A DNA stretch of 64,000 nucleotides, taken from Streptomyces fagopyri (GTDB lineage Bacteria > Actinomycetota > Actinomycetes > Streptomycetales > Streptomycetaceae). The position numbers were made by a program, and so were the translations under genes. Under the pieces are notes generated by a model, which saw only the letters and a list, made by a program, of their open reading frames with translations, ran no database searches and was not told the origin of the DNA. The stretch lies in contig NZ_CP045643.1 of assembly GCF_009498275.1 (NCBI RefSeq), positions 1,674,001 through 1,738,000 of the forward strand, in the 5' to 3' direction. This document shows, one piece after another, positions 1 through 7,845 of the stretch (its first letter is position 1; every line of letters starts with the position of its first letter).

Positions 1-1
1 G

Positions 2-826
2 CTGGCCGAGCTCGCACCGGTCCGGCGACGGGACAAGGTCGCCCGGATCCGGCTGCCCGAACCCGCCCCCTGCGGGCGGACGCCGCTCGGTGCGGTCGCC
101 CTCACGAAGTCGTACGGCGGCCACCGCGTCCTGGACGGCGTCGACCTGGCCGTCGACCGGGGCAGCCGGCTGGTGGTCCTCGGCCCCAACGGCGCGGGCA
201 AGACGACCCTGCTGCGGCTGCTCGCCGGGCGGGAGACCCCGGACGGCGGCCGCGTGGTCCGCGGTCACGGGCTGCGGATCGGCTACTTCGCGCAGGAGCA
301 CGACACGCTCGGCCCCGCGGACACGGTCCGCGGTCATCTGGCCGCGGCCGCCCCGCACCTCACCGACGGGCAGGTGCGGAGCGTGCTCGGCGCGTTCCTG
401 TTCACCGGTGACGACGCGGACAAACGCGTCGGCGTCCTGTCCGGCGGCGAGAAGACCCGGCTCGCCCTGGCGGGGCTGGTCCACTCCGGCGCCAACGTCC
501 TGCTGCTCGACGAGCCCACCAACAACCTGGACCCGGCCTCCCGCGCCGAGGTGCTGGCGGCGGTGGACACCTGTCCGGGCGCGATCGTCATGGTCACCCA
601 CGACGAGGGCGCGCTGCGGGCCCTGCGCCCGGACCGGGTGCTGCTCCCGGACGGGGACGAGGACCTGTGGAGCGAGGAGTACCTGGAACTGAGCCGGTGG
701 CCCCGGCGTGACGCGGGGGCCACCGGCGTGGCGGCCCCGGTCACGCGTCCCGGTACGCCTCCAGCAGCCGCAGCCACACCTCGCTCACCGTCGGGTAGGA
801 GGGCACGGCGTGCCACAGGCGGCTGA
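2..826 (+). CDS. ABC-F type ATP-binding protein, C-terminal part
   Basis: The 5' end lies outside the window, so only the last ~274 residues are visible. They form one complete ABC domain. The Walker A motif GPNGAGKTT is near window residue 60, the signature LSGGEKTRLALA follows, then Walker B LLLDEPTNNLD and the switch motif VTHDEG. The spelling DEPTNNLD and the tyrosine-phenylalanine Q-loop region (GYFAQEH) are typical of ABC-F proteins. These are soluble ATPases with two ABC domains and no membrane segments, acting on the ribosome in translation or antibiotic protection. The C-terminal ~35 residues are basic and low in complexity. The reading frame runs 86 bp into the 3' end of the convergent reductase gene. 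Target and resistance role cannot be told from this fragment. Confidence 0.85.
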   Translation: MAELAPVRRRDKVARIRLPEPAPCGRTPLGAVALTKSYGGHRVLDGVDLAVDRGSRLVVLGPNGAGKTTLLRLLAGRETPDGGRVVRGHGLRIGYFAQEHDTLGPADTVRGHLAAAAPHLTDGQVRSVLGAFLFTGDDADKRVGVLSGGEKTRLALAGLVHSGANVLLLDEPTNNLDPASRAEVLAAVDTCPGAIVMVTHDEGALRALRPDRVLLPDGDEDLWSEEYLELSRWPRRDAGATGVAAPVTRPGTPPAAAATPRSPSGRRARRATGG

Positions 827-2174
827 CCGGGACCTCGCCGGCGACCGCGACCGTCGCCGAGTGGATGAGTTCGCCCACACCGGGTCCGACGAGGGTGAGG
901 CCGACCACGATCTCGCGGTCGGTGTCGACGACCATGCGGGCCTTGCCGCGGTAGCCGTCGGCGTACAGACCCGCGCCCGCCACGGAGGACATGTCGACGT
1001 CGACGGCGCGGACCGGCAGGCCCGCGCTCTCGGCCTCGGCGAGGGAGAGGCCCACGGCCGCGGCCTCCGGGTCGGTGAAGACGACCTGGGGGACGGCCGC
1101 GTGGTCGGCGGTCGCGGCGTGCGCGCCCCAGGGGTCGGTCTCCAGGAGCGGCACTCCGGCGGCGCGGGCGGCGATGGCGGCACCCGCGATCCGCGCCTGG
1201 TACTTGCCCTGGTGGGTGAGGAGCGCGCGGTGGTTGACGTCGCCGACGGCGTACAGCCACTCGCTGCCGGTCACCCGCAGACTGTCGTCGACGTCGAGCC
1301 ACGAGCCCGGTTCCAGGCCCACCGTGTCGAGGCCGATGTCCTCGGTGTGGGGCACCCGGCCGGTGGCGAAGAGGATCTCGTCCGCCTCGATACGGTCGCC
1401 GGTGTCCGTCAGGGCAACCACCGTCGACCCCTCGCGCGTCACCCCGGTCACCGAGGTGCCGGTACGGACGTCGGCGCCCGACTCCTTGAGCGCGTCGGCG
1501 ACCAGCTCACCGGCGAACGGTTCCATCCTGGGCAGCAGCGCGTGGCCGCGGACCAGGACGGTGACCCGGGAACCGAGCGCCTGCCAGGCCGTGGCCATCT
1601 CGACGGCGACCACACCGCCGCCGACCACGATGAGCCGGTCCGGGACCTCGTGGGCGCTGGTGGCCTCACGGCTGGTCCAGGGCTTGACCTCGGCGAGTCC
1701 GGGCAGGTGCGGCAGCAGCGCGCGGGTGCCGGTACACACGGCGACCGCGTGCCGCGCGGTGAGGAACCGCACCGCACCGTCCGGGCCCTCGACGCTCACC
1801 CGGCGCGGCCCGGCGAGACGCCCGTGCCCGCGGTAGAGATCGGCCGCGATGCCGTTCAGCCAGTCGACCTGTCCGTCGTCCTTCCAGTTGGAGGTGTAGT
1901 AGTCGCGGTGGGCGAGCACCGCGGCGGCGTCGAGCGGCCCCTGCACGGCCGCGCTCAGGCCGGGCACGCGGCGGGCGTCCGCGCGGGCGATGGCCGGGCG
2001 CAGGAGGGCCTTGCTGGGCATGCAGGCCCAGTACGAGCACTCGCCTCCGACCAGCTCGTTCTCCACGATCGCGGTGGAGAGGCCGGCCGCACGGGCGCGG
2101 TCGGCGACGTTCTCCCCCACGGGACCGGCGCCGAGCACCACTACGTCGTAGGCGATGGATTCCGTTTCCGTCAT
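741..2174 (-). CDS. FAD/NAD-dependent pyridine nucleotide-disulfide oxidoreductase (Lpd-like)
   Basis: A 477-residue flavoprotein disulfide reductase. The N-terminal GAGPVGENV dinucleotide-binding motif starts at about residue 15. It is followed by the redox cysteine pair C46 and C51 in GGECSYWAC; classical Lpd has a CLNVGC-type spacing, and this keeps the CxxxxC pattern. A second nucleotide motif (VGGGVVAVEMA) and the FAD motif ATGR are also present. The C terminus has HAVPSYPTVSE, matching the His-Glu active-site pair of the family. It probably transfers electrons from NAD(P)H to a disulfide substrate. I chose the ATG at 2174 because the family starts just before the first glycine motif; an in-frame extension to 2267 looks non-coding. 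It is divergent from a thioredoxin gene, so a shared redox role is plausible. Lpd, mercuric-reductase-like and quinone reductase functions cannot be separated here. Confidence 0.9.
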   Translation of the reverse strand: MTETESIAYDVVVLGAGPVGENVADRARAAGLSTAIVENELVGGECSYWACMPSKALLRPAIARADARRVPGLSAAVQGPLDAAAVLAHRDYYTSNWKDDGQVDWLNGIAADLYRGHGRLAGPRRVSVEGPDGAVRFLTARHAVAVCTGTRALLPHLPGLAEVKPWTSREATSAHEVPDRLIVVGGGVVAVEMATAWQALGSRVTVLVRGHALLPRMEPFAGELVADALKESGADVRTGTSVTGVTREGSTVVALTDTGDRIEADEILFATGRVPHTEDIGLDTVGLEPGSWLDVDDSLRVTGSEWLYAVGDVNHRALLTHQGKYQARIAGAAIAARAAGVPLLETDPWGAHAATADHAAVPQVVFTDPEAAAVGLSLAEAESAGLPVRAVDVDMSSVAGAGLYADGYRGKARMVVDTDREIVVGLTLVGPGVGELIHSATVAVAGEVPVSRLWHAVPSYPTVSEVWLRLLEAYRDA

Positions 2175-2302
2175 GGGCACAGTCTGGTTGTTGGTGTGCG
2201 CCGTGGCCACACGGGTACGCGCGCGGAATACGCCGCCGGGGGGCGGTGTTGTGCACACCGGCTTCACCCCGAGGCCCGAGAGCAGGAAGAGGTAGTCACG
2301 CC

Positions 2303-2689
2303 ATGAGCAGGACGACGGAGCTGACCAAGGAGAACTTCGACCAGACGGTCACGGACAACGAGTTCGTCCTGATCGACTTCTGGGCCTCGTGGTGCGGGCC
2401 GTGCCGCCAGTTCGCCCCGGTCTACGAGAAGGCCGCCGAGGCCAACCCCGACCTGGTCTTCGCCAAGGTGGACACCGAGGCCCAGCCGGAGCTGGCAGCG
2501 GCCTTCGAGATCCAGTCGATCCCGACGCTGATGATCGTCCGCGACCAGGTCGCGATCTTCTCCCAGCCCGGCGCGCTGCCCGAGGCCGCCCTGGAGGACG
2601 TCATCGGACAGGCCCGGAAGCTGGACATGGACGAGGTCCGCAAGTCGATCGCGGAGCAGCAGGCGCAGCAGGCGCAGCAGGGCGAGTGA
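2303..2689 (+). CDS. trxA: thioredoxin
   Basis: A 128-residue thioredoxin with the canonical active site WCGPC (C31 and C34), the conserved DFWASW lead-in, the IPT cis-proline (SIPTL) and the usual ~105-residue fold. A glutamine-rich tail (EQQAQQAQQ) extends the C terminus. The protein reduces cytoplasmic disulfides. The ATG at 2303 has a purine-rich ribosome-binding site (aggaagaggt) just upstream. An upstream in-frame start at 2246 would add a non-family extension. It is divergent from the Lpd-like reductase with about 130 bp between starts, so both promoters sit there. No dedicated thioredoxin reductase is adjacent. Confidence 0.95.
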   Translation: MSRTTELTKENFDQTVTDNEFVLIDFWASWCGPCRQFAPVYEKAAEANPDLVFAKVDTEAQPELAAAFEIQSIPTLMIVRDQVAIFSQPGALPEAALEDVIGQARKLDMDEVRKSIAEQQAQQAQQGE

Positions 2690-2704
2690 CCTCGGGGAAC
2701 CAAC

Positions 2705-2743
2705 CGCGGGCCCCGGCCGGTGCCGTTCCGGCCGGGGCCCGCG
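2705..2743. terminator. bidirectional hairpin terminator between trxA and aldehyde dehydrogenase
   Basis: A perfect 16-bp inverted repeat (arms 2705-2720 and 2728-2743) with a 7-nt loop lies in the 60-bp gap between two convergent genes. It has no T-tract, as is usual in actinobacteria. Confidence 0.8.
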
Positions 2744-2749
2744 TGCGGG

Positions 2750-4186
2750 TCAGAACGGGTACGGTGCCACGTCGCCCCGTACGGTCGTCCAGCGCACCTC
2801 GGTGAAGGCCTCCAGGTTGGCCTCGCCGCCGAAGCGCGCGCCGGTGCCGGAGGCGCCCGTGCCGCCGAACGGGGCGACCGCCTCGTCGTTGACCGTCTGG
2901 TCGTTGATGTGGGCGATCCCGGTCGGGATGCGTTCGGCCAGGTCCAGGCCGCGCGCGGTGTCCCGGGTGACGATGCCCAGCGAGAGGCCGTACGGGCCGG
3001 CCGAGGCGAGGGCCACGGCCTCGTCGGCGTCCGCGAAGGACCGTACCGGCGCGACCGGGCCGAAGACCTCCTCGGCGTACGCGGGCGTGGTGTCGTCGAC
3101 TCCGGCGAGCACGGTCGGCCGGTAGAACAGCCTCTCGTGCGTGCCGCCCGCCGCCAGCTTCGCCCCGCGCGCCGTGCTGGCCTCCACCAGCCCCTGGATC
3201 TTGGCGAGTTGGGCGCTGTCGATGACCGGCCCGAGATGCACCCGCTCGCGGTGGGGGTCGCCCACGGCGAGCGAGTCGGCCTTGGCGGCGAGCCGTTCGA
3301 CGTACTCCTCGTACAGGGAGGCGTGGACGAGGTGCCGGCCTGTGGTCATACAGATCTGGCCCTGGTGGAAGAACGAGCCCCAGGCCGCCGTCGAGATGAC
3401 CGCGTCGATGTCGGCGTCCTCCAGCACGACGAGGGCCGAGTTGCCGCCCAGTTCCAGATGTGCGCGCTTGAGGAGCCGGCCGGCCGCCTCACCCACCGCC
3501 CGTCCGGCGGCCGTCGAGCCGGTGAACGAGATCACCGGGACCAGCGGGTCGGCCACCAGTGCCCGGCCCGTCCCGGCGCCGCCGGGCAGGACGTGCAGCA
3601 GTCCTTCGGGCAGGCCCGCCTCGGCGAGGACGGCCGCGAGCGCGAGGCCTCCGCAGACCGCGGTGCGCGGGTCGGGCTTCAGCACCACCGCGTTGCCGAG
3701 CGCGAGCGCCGGCGCCACCGAACGGATGGAGAGGATGAGCGGGGCGTTGAAGGGGGCGATCACGCCCACGACGCCGACCGGGACCCGCCGGGTGTACGAC
3801 AGGCGCGGCGCCTCCGAGGGCAGGATCTGGCCCGTGGGGCGGGAGGCGAGGGCGGCGGCCTCGTAGCACTCCTGGGCCGCGACGTGCAGCTCGAAGTCGG
3901 CCTTGCCGGGAATGGATCCGGACTCCCGCACGATCCACTCGCGCAGTTCGTCCGCGTGCGTGGCGAACAGGTCGCCGGCCCTGCGCAGGACCGCGGCGCG
4001 GACGAAGTGCGGTGTGCCGGCCCACGCGGCCTGGGCCGCGTGGGCCTCCCGCGCGGCCGTCGTGACGTCCTCGGCGGCGGCGAGGGTGACGGTGGCGAGC
4101 TTCTCACCGGTGGCGGGCTCGGTGACGGCGTGCTCACCGCCCGCCAGAGTGCGGGACTGCCAGGTCCTGGGGTCGAGCAGCGGCAT
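2750..4186 (-). CDS. aldehyde dehydrogenase (benzaldehyde/vanillin dehydrogenase-like)
   Basis: A 478-residue NAD(P)-dependent aldehyde dehydrogenase of normal length. It has the FTGSTAAGR nucleotide-binding loop, the LELGGNS motif with the general-base glutamate, the catalytic cysteine near residue 279 in GQICMTT, and the PFGGTGASG C-terminal motif. The sequence resembles the salicylaldehyde/benzaldehyde/vanillin dehydrogenase branch more than betaine aldehyde dehydrogenase. That assignment is by eye only. The gene immediately upstream on the same strand is a decayed 4-hydroxybenzoate hydroxylase, and a LacI-type regulator lies beyond it. The three look like what is left of an aromatic-aldehyde catabolic unit. 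Confidence 0.9.
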   Translation of the reverse strand: MPLLDPRTWQSRTLAGGEHAVTEPATGEKLATVTLAAAEDVTTAAREAHAAQAAWAGTPHFVRAAVLRRAGDLFATHADELREWIVRESGSIPGKADFELHVAAQECYEAAALASRPTGQILPSEAPRLSYTRRVPVGVVGVIAPFNAPLILSIRSVAPALALGNAVVLKPDPRTAVCGGLALAAVLAEAGLPEGLLHVLPGGAGTGRALVADPLVPVISFTGSTAAGRAVGEAAGRLLKRAHLELGGNSALVVLEDADIDAVISTAAWGSFFHQGQICMTTGRHLVHASLYEEYVERLAAKADSLAVGDPHRERVHLGPVIDSAQLAKIQGLVEASTARGAKLAAGGTHERLFYRPTVLAGVDDTTPAYAEEVFGPVAPVRSFADADEAVALASAGPYGLSLGIVTRDTARGLDLAERIPTGIAHINDQTVNDEAVAPFGGTGASGTGARFGGEANLEAFTEVRWTTVRGDVAPYPF

Positions 4187-4224
4187 GTCGGGGCTCCGAT
4201 CGTTCGCTGATCAGTACGCGGGGC

Positions 4225-4735
4225 TCACCGTCCGGGCGGCAGTCCCGTGTGGTGCGCGGCCGGTTCCGCGGCCGCCGGGCGGCGTGTCGTGAGCCTGCGG
4301 AGCCGGGCGAGCTGGATCCGGTGGCCGAAGACGTCCCCATCTGGTTGAGCGTGCAACATCCTAGTCGTGCCGCACGAGAAGCGGGTGGGCCGCCGGACCC
4401 GGTCGAGAAACAACTGTGCGTAGTGGTCCGGGAGTTGGTGGACCCGCCGCGGCGCGGCTCGATGAGACCGCGGGCCGGGACCCGTACGCCGGAGACCGCG
4501 AGGTTGAGCCCCCTCGGCGCCGGTCGGCGGCACGATGTGGGCGGCGTCCCCGACGAGGAGGAGCCGTCCGTGGCGCATCGGCTCAGGGACACGACTGCGC
4601 AGCGACGGCACGGACTTGGCCGTGACGGGACCCAGGTACAGCCGCCGGTCGCCGTCGGCCGCGAAGCGCGCGGCCGGCTCGTCCCGGATGCGCCGGTCGG
4701 GCCGGTCGGCTCCGGTCCGGGCCGCTCGACGGCGG
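4225..4735 (-). pseudogene. pobA: 4-hydroxybenzoate 3-monooxygenase (pobA) C-terminal remnant
   Basis: Reading the minus strand, a frame shows GPVTAKSV, EPMRHGRLLLVGDAAH and IVPPTG. This is the second FAD-binding motif of p-hydroxybenzoate hydroxylase and its surroundings. Right after the TGAEG codons the homology jumps frame to GLNLAVSGVRV (an extra base in the C-run at 4509-4513). It then returns to the first frame near 4445 and continues as LFLDRVRRPTRFS...MLH to a GLPPGR stop at 4225. The N-terminal ~250 residues of a normal ~390-residue PobA are missing. The homology fades into a 15-bp tandem repeat at 4741-4785, next to the LacI-family gene. So it is truncated and at least doubly frameshifted. 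A base-calling error could explain the frameshifts but not the truncation. Confidence 0.8.
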
Positions 4736-4740
4736 GCCGG

Positions 4741-4785
4741 TCCACACCGGCCGGGTCCACACCGGCCGCGTCCACACCGGCCGCG
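4741..4785. repeat. 3 x 15-bp tandem repeat at the broken end of pobA
   Basis: Three near-identical copies of tccacaccggccgcg (the first ends ggg) abut the point where PobA homology is lost. The repeat may mark the deletion junction. Confidence 0.8.
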
Positions 4786-4826
4786 TCCGCTCCGCGGCTT
4801 CGCGCGGCGACCAGCTCCAGCCTCTC

Positions 4827-5861
4827 TCAGCTCGAGTCGCGGTGCACGACCCGCGCTCCCAGCACCTCGTGGGTCTCGGGCCCCGCGCCGGGTTCGCGCA
4901 CCGCGCGGTCGACCAGCTCCGCGAGGTCCCGACCGGACGGCAGCTCGATGTGAACGGTGCTGAGCCGGGGCCGCAGCAGCCGCCCGAGCATCAGGTCGTC
5001 CGCGCCGACGACGGCCGTCTCCTCCGGCACGGCGATGCCCGCGTCCTGGAGCGCCCTCATCAGCAGCATGGCGTACTCGTCGTTGTAGGCGAACACACCG
5101 TCGAGGCCGAGCTCCCGCCAGCGGGCCGCGAGCCGGGCCGCGGCCTCCTCCTCGTACGCGAGCGGCAACTCGGTCGTCGTGGCGCCGGTGCCGCCCAGGG
5201 CCCGGCGTACACCTTCGAGACGGGGCCTGGAGAAGATCTCCAGGCCGGGTTCCTCGGGCACCACCACACCGACGCGGCGCCGGCCGCGGGCCGCCAGATG
5301 GACCCCCGCGCTGTGGCCGACCCGGTCGTGGTCCATGAGGAGCGCGTGCGCGCCCTCGACCCGCTCGGGGCCCAGCGTCACCACCGCCCGGGCCCCGGAG
5401 CGCTTGAGGACGGCCACGCCCTGCGGGCCGAGACCGCTGCCGGGCACCAGCACGGCGACCGGCCGCAGCTCCGCCCAGGCGCGGGCGGCCTCGTCGCCGT
5501 GCAGTCCGGCACTGCCGTACTGGACGACGGTGTAGTCCAGACGGCCCAGCGCCCCCTGCAGCTCGCTGAAGAACCGGCTGTAGAGCGGGCCCACGGGCAC
5601 GGCCGGGGCGGGCATCAGGACCATCCGGCTGTGTCCCGCGCGCAGGCTGCGGGCCGCCGCGTGCGGAACGTACCCGAGATCCTTGGCCGCCTCGTGGACG
5701 CGGCGGCGCGTGGGCTCGCTGATCCGGACGGCGCTGGTGTTGTTCAGTACGTACGAGACGGTGGCCCGGGAGACGCCCGCCAGGCGGGCCACATCGGCGC
5801 TCGTCGGCACCGGGCGTTGTGCGGGCGACGGCGGGACGGGCTGATTCGGTATCTGCACCAT
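4827..5861 (-). CDS. LacI/PurR-family transcriptional regulator
   Basis: A ~344-residue regulator. The N terminus has a LacI helix-turn-helix (SADVARLAGVSRATVSYVLN, about residues 20-40) and a hinge helix region (HAAARSLRAG). A periplasmic-binding-protein-like effector domain follows (FAYNDEYAMLLMRAL, VVGADDLM). The start at 5861 gives the usual short lead before the HTH; an ATG at 5873 is also possible. It is divergent from the amidase gene, with only ~170 bp between starts. It sits upstream of the pobA remnant and the aldehyde dehydrogenase on the same strand. Likely targets are either of those, but the ligand is unknown. Confidence 0.92.
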   Translation of the reverse strand: MVQIPNQPVPPSPAQRPVPTSADVARLAGVSRATVSYVLNNTSAVRISEPTRRRVHEAAKDLGYVPHAAARSLRAGHSRMVLMPAPAVPVGPLYSRFFSELQGALGRLDYTVVQYGSAGLHGDEAARAWAELRPVAVLVPGSGLGPQGVAVLKRSGARAVVTLGPERVEGAHALLMDHDRVGHSAGVHLAARGRRRVGVVVPEEPGLEIFSRPRLEGVRRALGGTGATTTELPLAYEEEAAARLAARWRELGLDGVFAYNDEYAMLLMRALQDAGIAVPEETAVVGADDLMLGRLLRPRLSTVHIELPSGRDLAELVDRAVREPGAGPETHEVLGARVVHRDSS

Positions 5862-6030
5862 GACGCCCCGCATCCTTGCAGAAGCCCCGCACGCCCCTCG
5901 GCGCCGGGTGAACCACCCGGCCCCCGCGCCAGGAACACCCGCTTGCACGAAGGAACTTCCGTCCCTCGTGCGGGATACCGCCTCGGGCGGTTACCGTGCG
6001 GTGGACGATGCGCCTTCGGAGGTGTCCCGT

Positions 6031-7455
6031 ATGGCTGACGACCGTGCCGCAGGTCTGGCGGAGTGTGCCCGCGCCCTCGCCGCGGGCGAGGTGAGCTCGC
6101 GTGAACTGGTCGAACGGGCGCTGGCCCGGATCGAGGCGACCCAGCCGTCCCTGAACGCCTTCCGTCTGGTGCGCGCCGAGGCGGCGCTCGCCGAGGCGGA
6201 CGCGGCGGACCGGGAACTCGCGGCGGGACACCGCAGGCCGCTGCTGGGGGTGCCGGTGGCGGTGAAGGACGACATGGACGTGGCCGGGGAACCGACCGCG
6301 TTCGGCTGCCGGGGGGTCTTCCCGCCCGAGGCCCGCGACGGGGAGGCGGTACGCCGGCTGCGCGCGGCCGGGGCGATCGTCATCGGCAAGACCAACACCT
6401 GCGAACTCGGCCAGTGGCCGTTCACGGAGGGCCCGGCCTTCGGCGCCACCCGCAATCCCTGGCACGCCGACCACACCCCCGGTGGCTCCTCCGGCGGCTC
6501 CGCGGCGGCGGTCGCGGCGGGTCTGGTCCCGGCGGCGCTGGGCTCGGACGGCGCGGGCTCCGTGCGTATCCCGGCCTCCTGGACCCATCTGATCGGGATC
6601 AAGCCGCAGCGCGGCCGGATCTCCACCTGGCCGCGCCCGGAGTCCTTCCAGGGCATCACGGTCAACGGCACCCTCGCCCGCTCGGTGACGGACGCGGCGC
6701 TGCTCCTGGACGCGGCGAGCGGCAACCACGACGGCGACCTGCACCGCCCGCCCGTCCTGCGGGTGTCCGACGCGGTGGGCCGCGAGCCCGGCCGGCTGCG
6801 GATCGCACTGTCGCTGAAGCCGCCGTTCACCGCGGTGCCCGCCCGGCTCGACCCGGTCGTCCGGGCGAAGGTGGTGGCGCTCGCGGAGCGGATCGCGGCA
6901 CTGGGCCACACGGTGGAGGAGGCGGAGCCGCGCTACGGGCGGATCGGGCTCACGTTCGTCCCCCGCGCGACGGCGGGTATCGCCGAACGGGTACGCGACG
7001 CGCCGCACCCGCACCTCCTCGACCCGCGCACCCTGGAAGCCGCCCGCCTCGGCCGGCTCCTCGCCGGCGCGCCCCTGCGGGTGGCCCGGCGTGCCGAGGC
7101 GACCCTGCACCGCCGGATCGGCGCGCTCTTCGACACGTACGACGTCCTGCTGGCGCCCACCACGGCCGCTCCCCCGCCGCGCGTCGGTTCGATGGCGAAC
7201 ATGAGCGGGCTGGACACCGATCGGGCCATGATCGCCGCCTGCCCGTACGCCTGGCCGTGGAACATCCTGGGCTGGCCGGGTGTGAACGTGCCCGCCGGTT
7301 TCGTCGGTGAGGGGCTGCCGGTCGGTGCCCAGCTCCTCGGCCCGGCGCACAGCGAGCCGTTGCTGGTAGCGCTGGCCTCCCAGCTGGAGGACGACCAGCG
7401 CTGGCACGAACGCTGGCCGCCGCACGAGGCGGCGGCGGATTCCCCTGCTGTGTAG
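6031..7455 (+). CDS. amidase-signature hydrolase
   Basis: A 474-residue amidase of the amidase-signature (AS) family. The catalytic triad is visible: Lys in PVAVKDDMDVAG (about residue 80), the cis-Ser in the GGSSGGSAAAVAAG block, and the nucleophilic Ser in SDGAGSVRIPAS. The enzyme hydrolyses amide bonds in the cytoplasm; substrates range from aliphatic and aryl amides to 6-aminohexanoate-type linkages, so specificity is open. GGAGGT lies 7 bp before the ATG at 6031, which fixes the start. It is divergent from the LacI regulator, which may control it. Confidence 0.92.
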   Translation: MADDRAAGLAECARALAAGEVSSRELVERALARIEATQPSLNAFRLVRAEAALAEADAADRELAAGHRRPLLGVPVAVKDDMDVAGEPTAFGCRGVFPPEARDGEAVRRLRAAGAIVIGKTNTCELGQWPFTEGPAFGATRNPWHADHTPGGSSGGSAAAVAAGLVPAALGSDGAGSVRIPASWTHLIGIKPQRGRISTWPRPESFQGITVNGTLARSVTDAALLLDAASGNHDGDLHRPPVLRVSDAVGREPGRLRIALSLKPPFTAVPARLDPVVRAKVVALAERIAALGHTVEEAEPRYGRIGLTFVPRATAGIAERVRDAPHPHLLDPRTLEAARLGRLLAGAPLRVARRAEATLHRRIGALFDTYDVLLAPTTAAPPPRVGSMANMSGLDTDRAMIAACPYAWPWNILGWPGVNVPAGFVGEGLPVGAQLLGPAHSEPLLVALASQLEDDQRWHERWPPHEAAADSPAV

Positions 7456-7481
7456 CCGACTTCGCGCCGTACGCTGGGGTC

Positions 7482-7700
7482 ATGGACGATGCGTCGATGG
7501 TCGGGTTGATGGGGCGGGTGACCGGGACGGTCGGCCCCGGGCTGGTCGGTGAGGTGATCGTCCGCGTGCGCGGCGGCGCCGAGCACTTCCTCGCCTACCC
7601 CGCCGTCGCGCGGGAGCGGATCGAGCGCGGCACCGTGGTGATGGTCGTCGAGTACCTGGCGCCACGCACGGTGTACGTCTCGGCCGCGTATGACAGTTGA
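7482..7700 (+). CDS. small NfeD-like OB-fold protein
   Basis: A 72-residue soluble protein. The pattern (GRVTGTVGPGLVGEVIVRVRG...I..GTVVMVVEYLAPRTVYV) matches the C-terminal OB-fold of NfeD/YuaF proteins. It has no membrane segment, whereas usual NfeD proteins are anchored. The next gene, 145 bp downstream on the same strand, is a flotillin, the normal NfeD partner. So a role as accessory to the flotillin raft scaffold is likely by context. The start ATG lies 26 bp after the amidase stop. Confidence 0.75.
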   Translation: MDDASMVGLMGRVTGTVGPGLVGEVIVRVRGGAEHFLAYPAVARERIERGTVVMVVEYLAPRTVYVSAAYDS

Positions 7701-7845
7701 CGGCTCGTCAGTGCGCACTCCGTCCCAGGTGAGAGCGGTGTGCGTCAAGATTGCAACAAGGAACCGTCAGCGTCTTCACCCTGGTCCCGCACAGGAGCAC
7801 ACTCCCTTCGTTCGGTGCCGATAGGGCACCATCAAAAGGGGGCGT

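Noticed and set aside
4225..7425. Minus-strand open frame of 1066 codons
   Set aside because: It runs antisense through the amidase and LacI genes with Arg/Gly/Pro-rich composition; only its last ~165 codons have real (PobA) homology.
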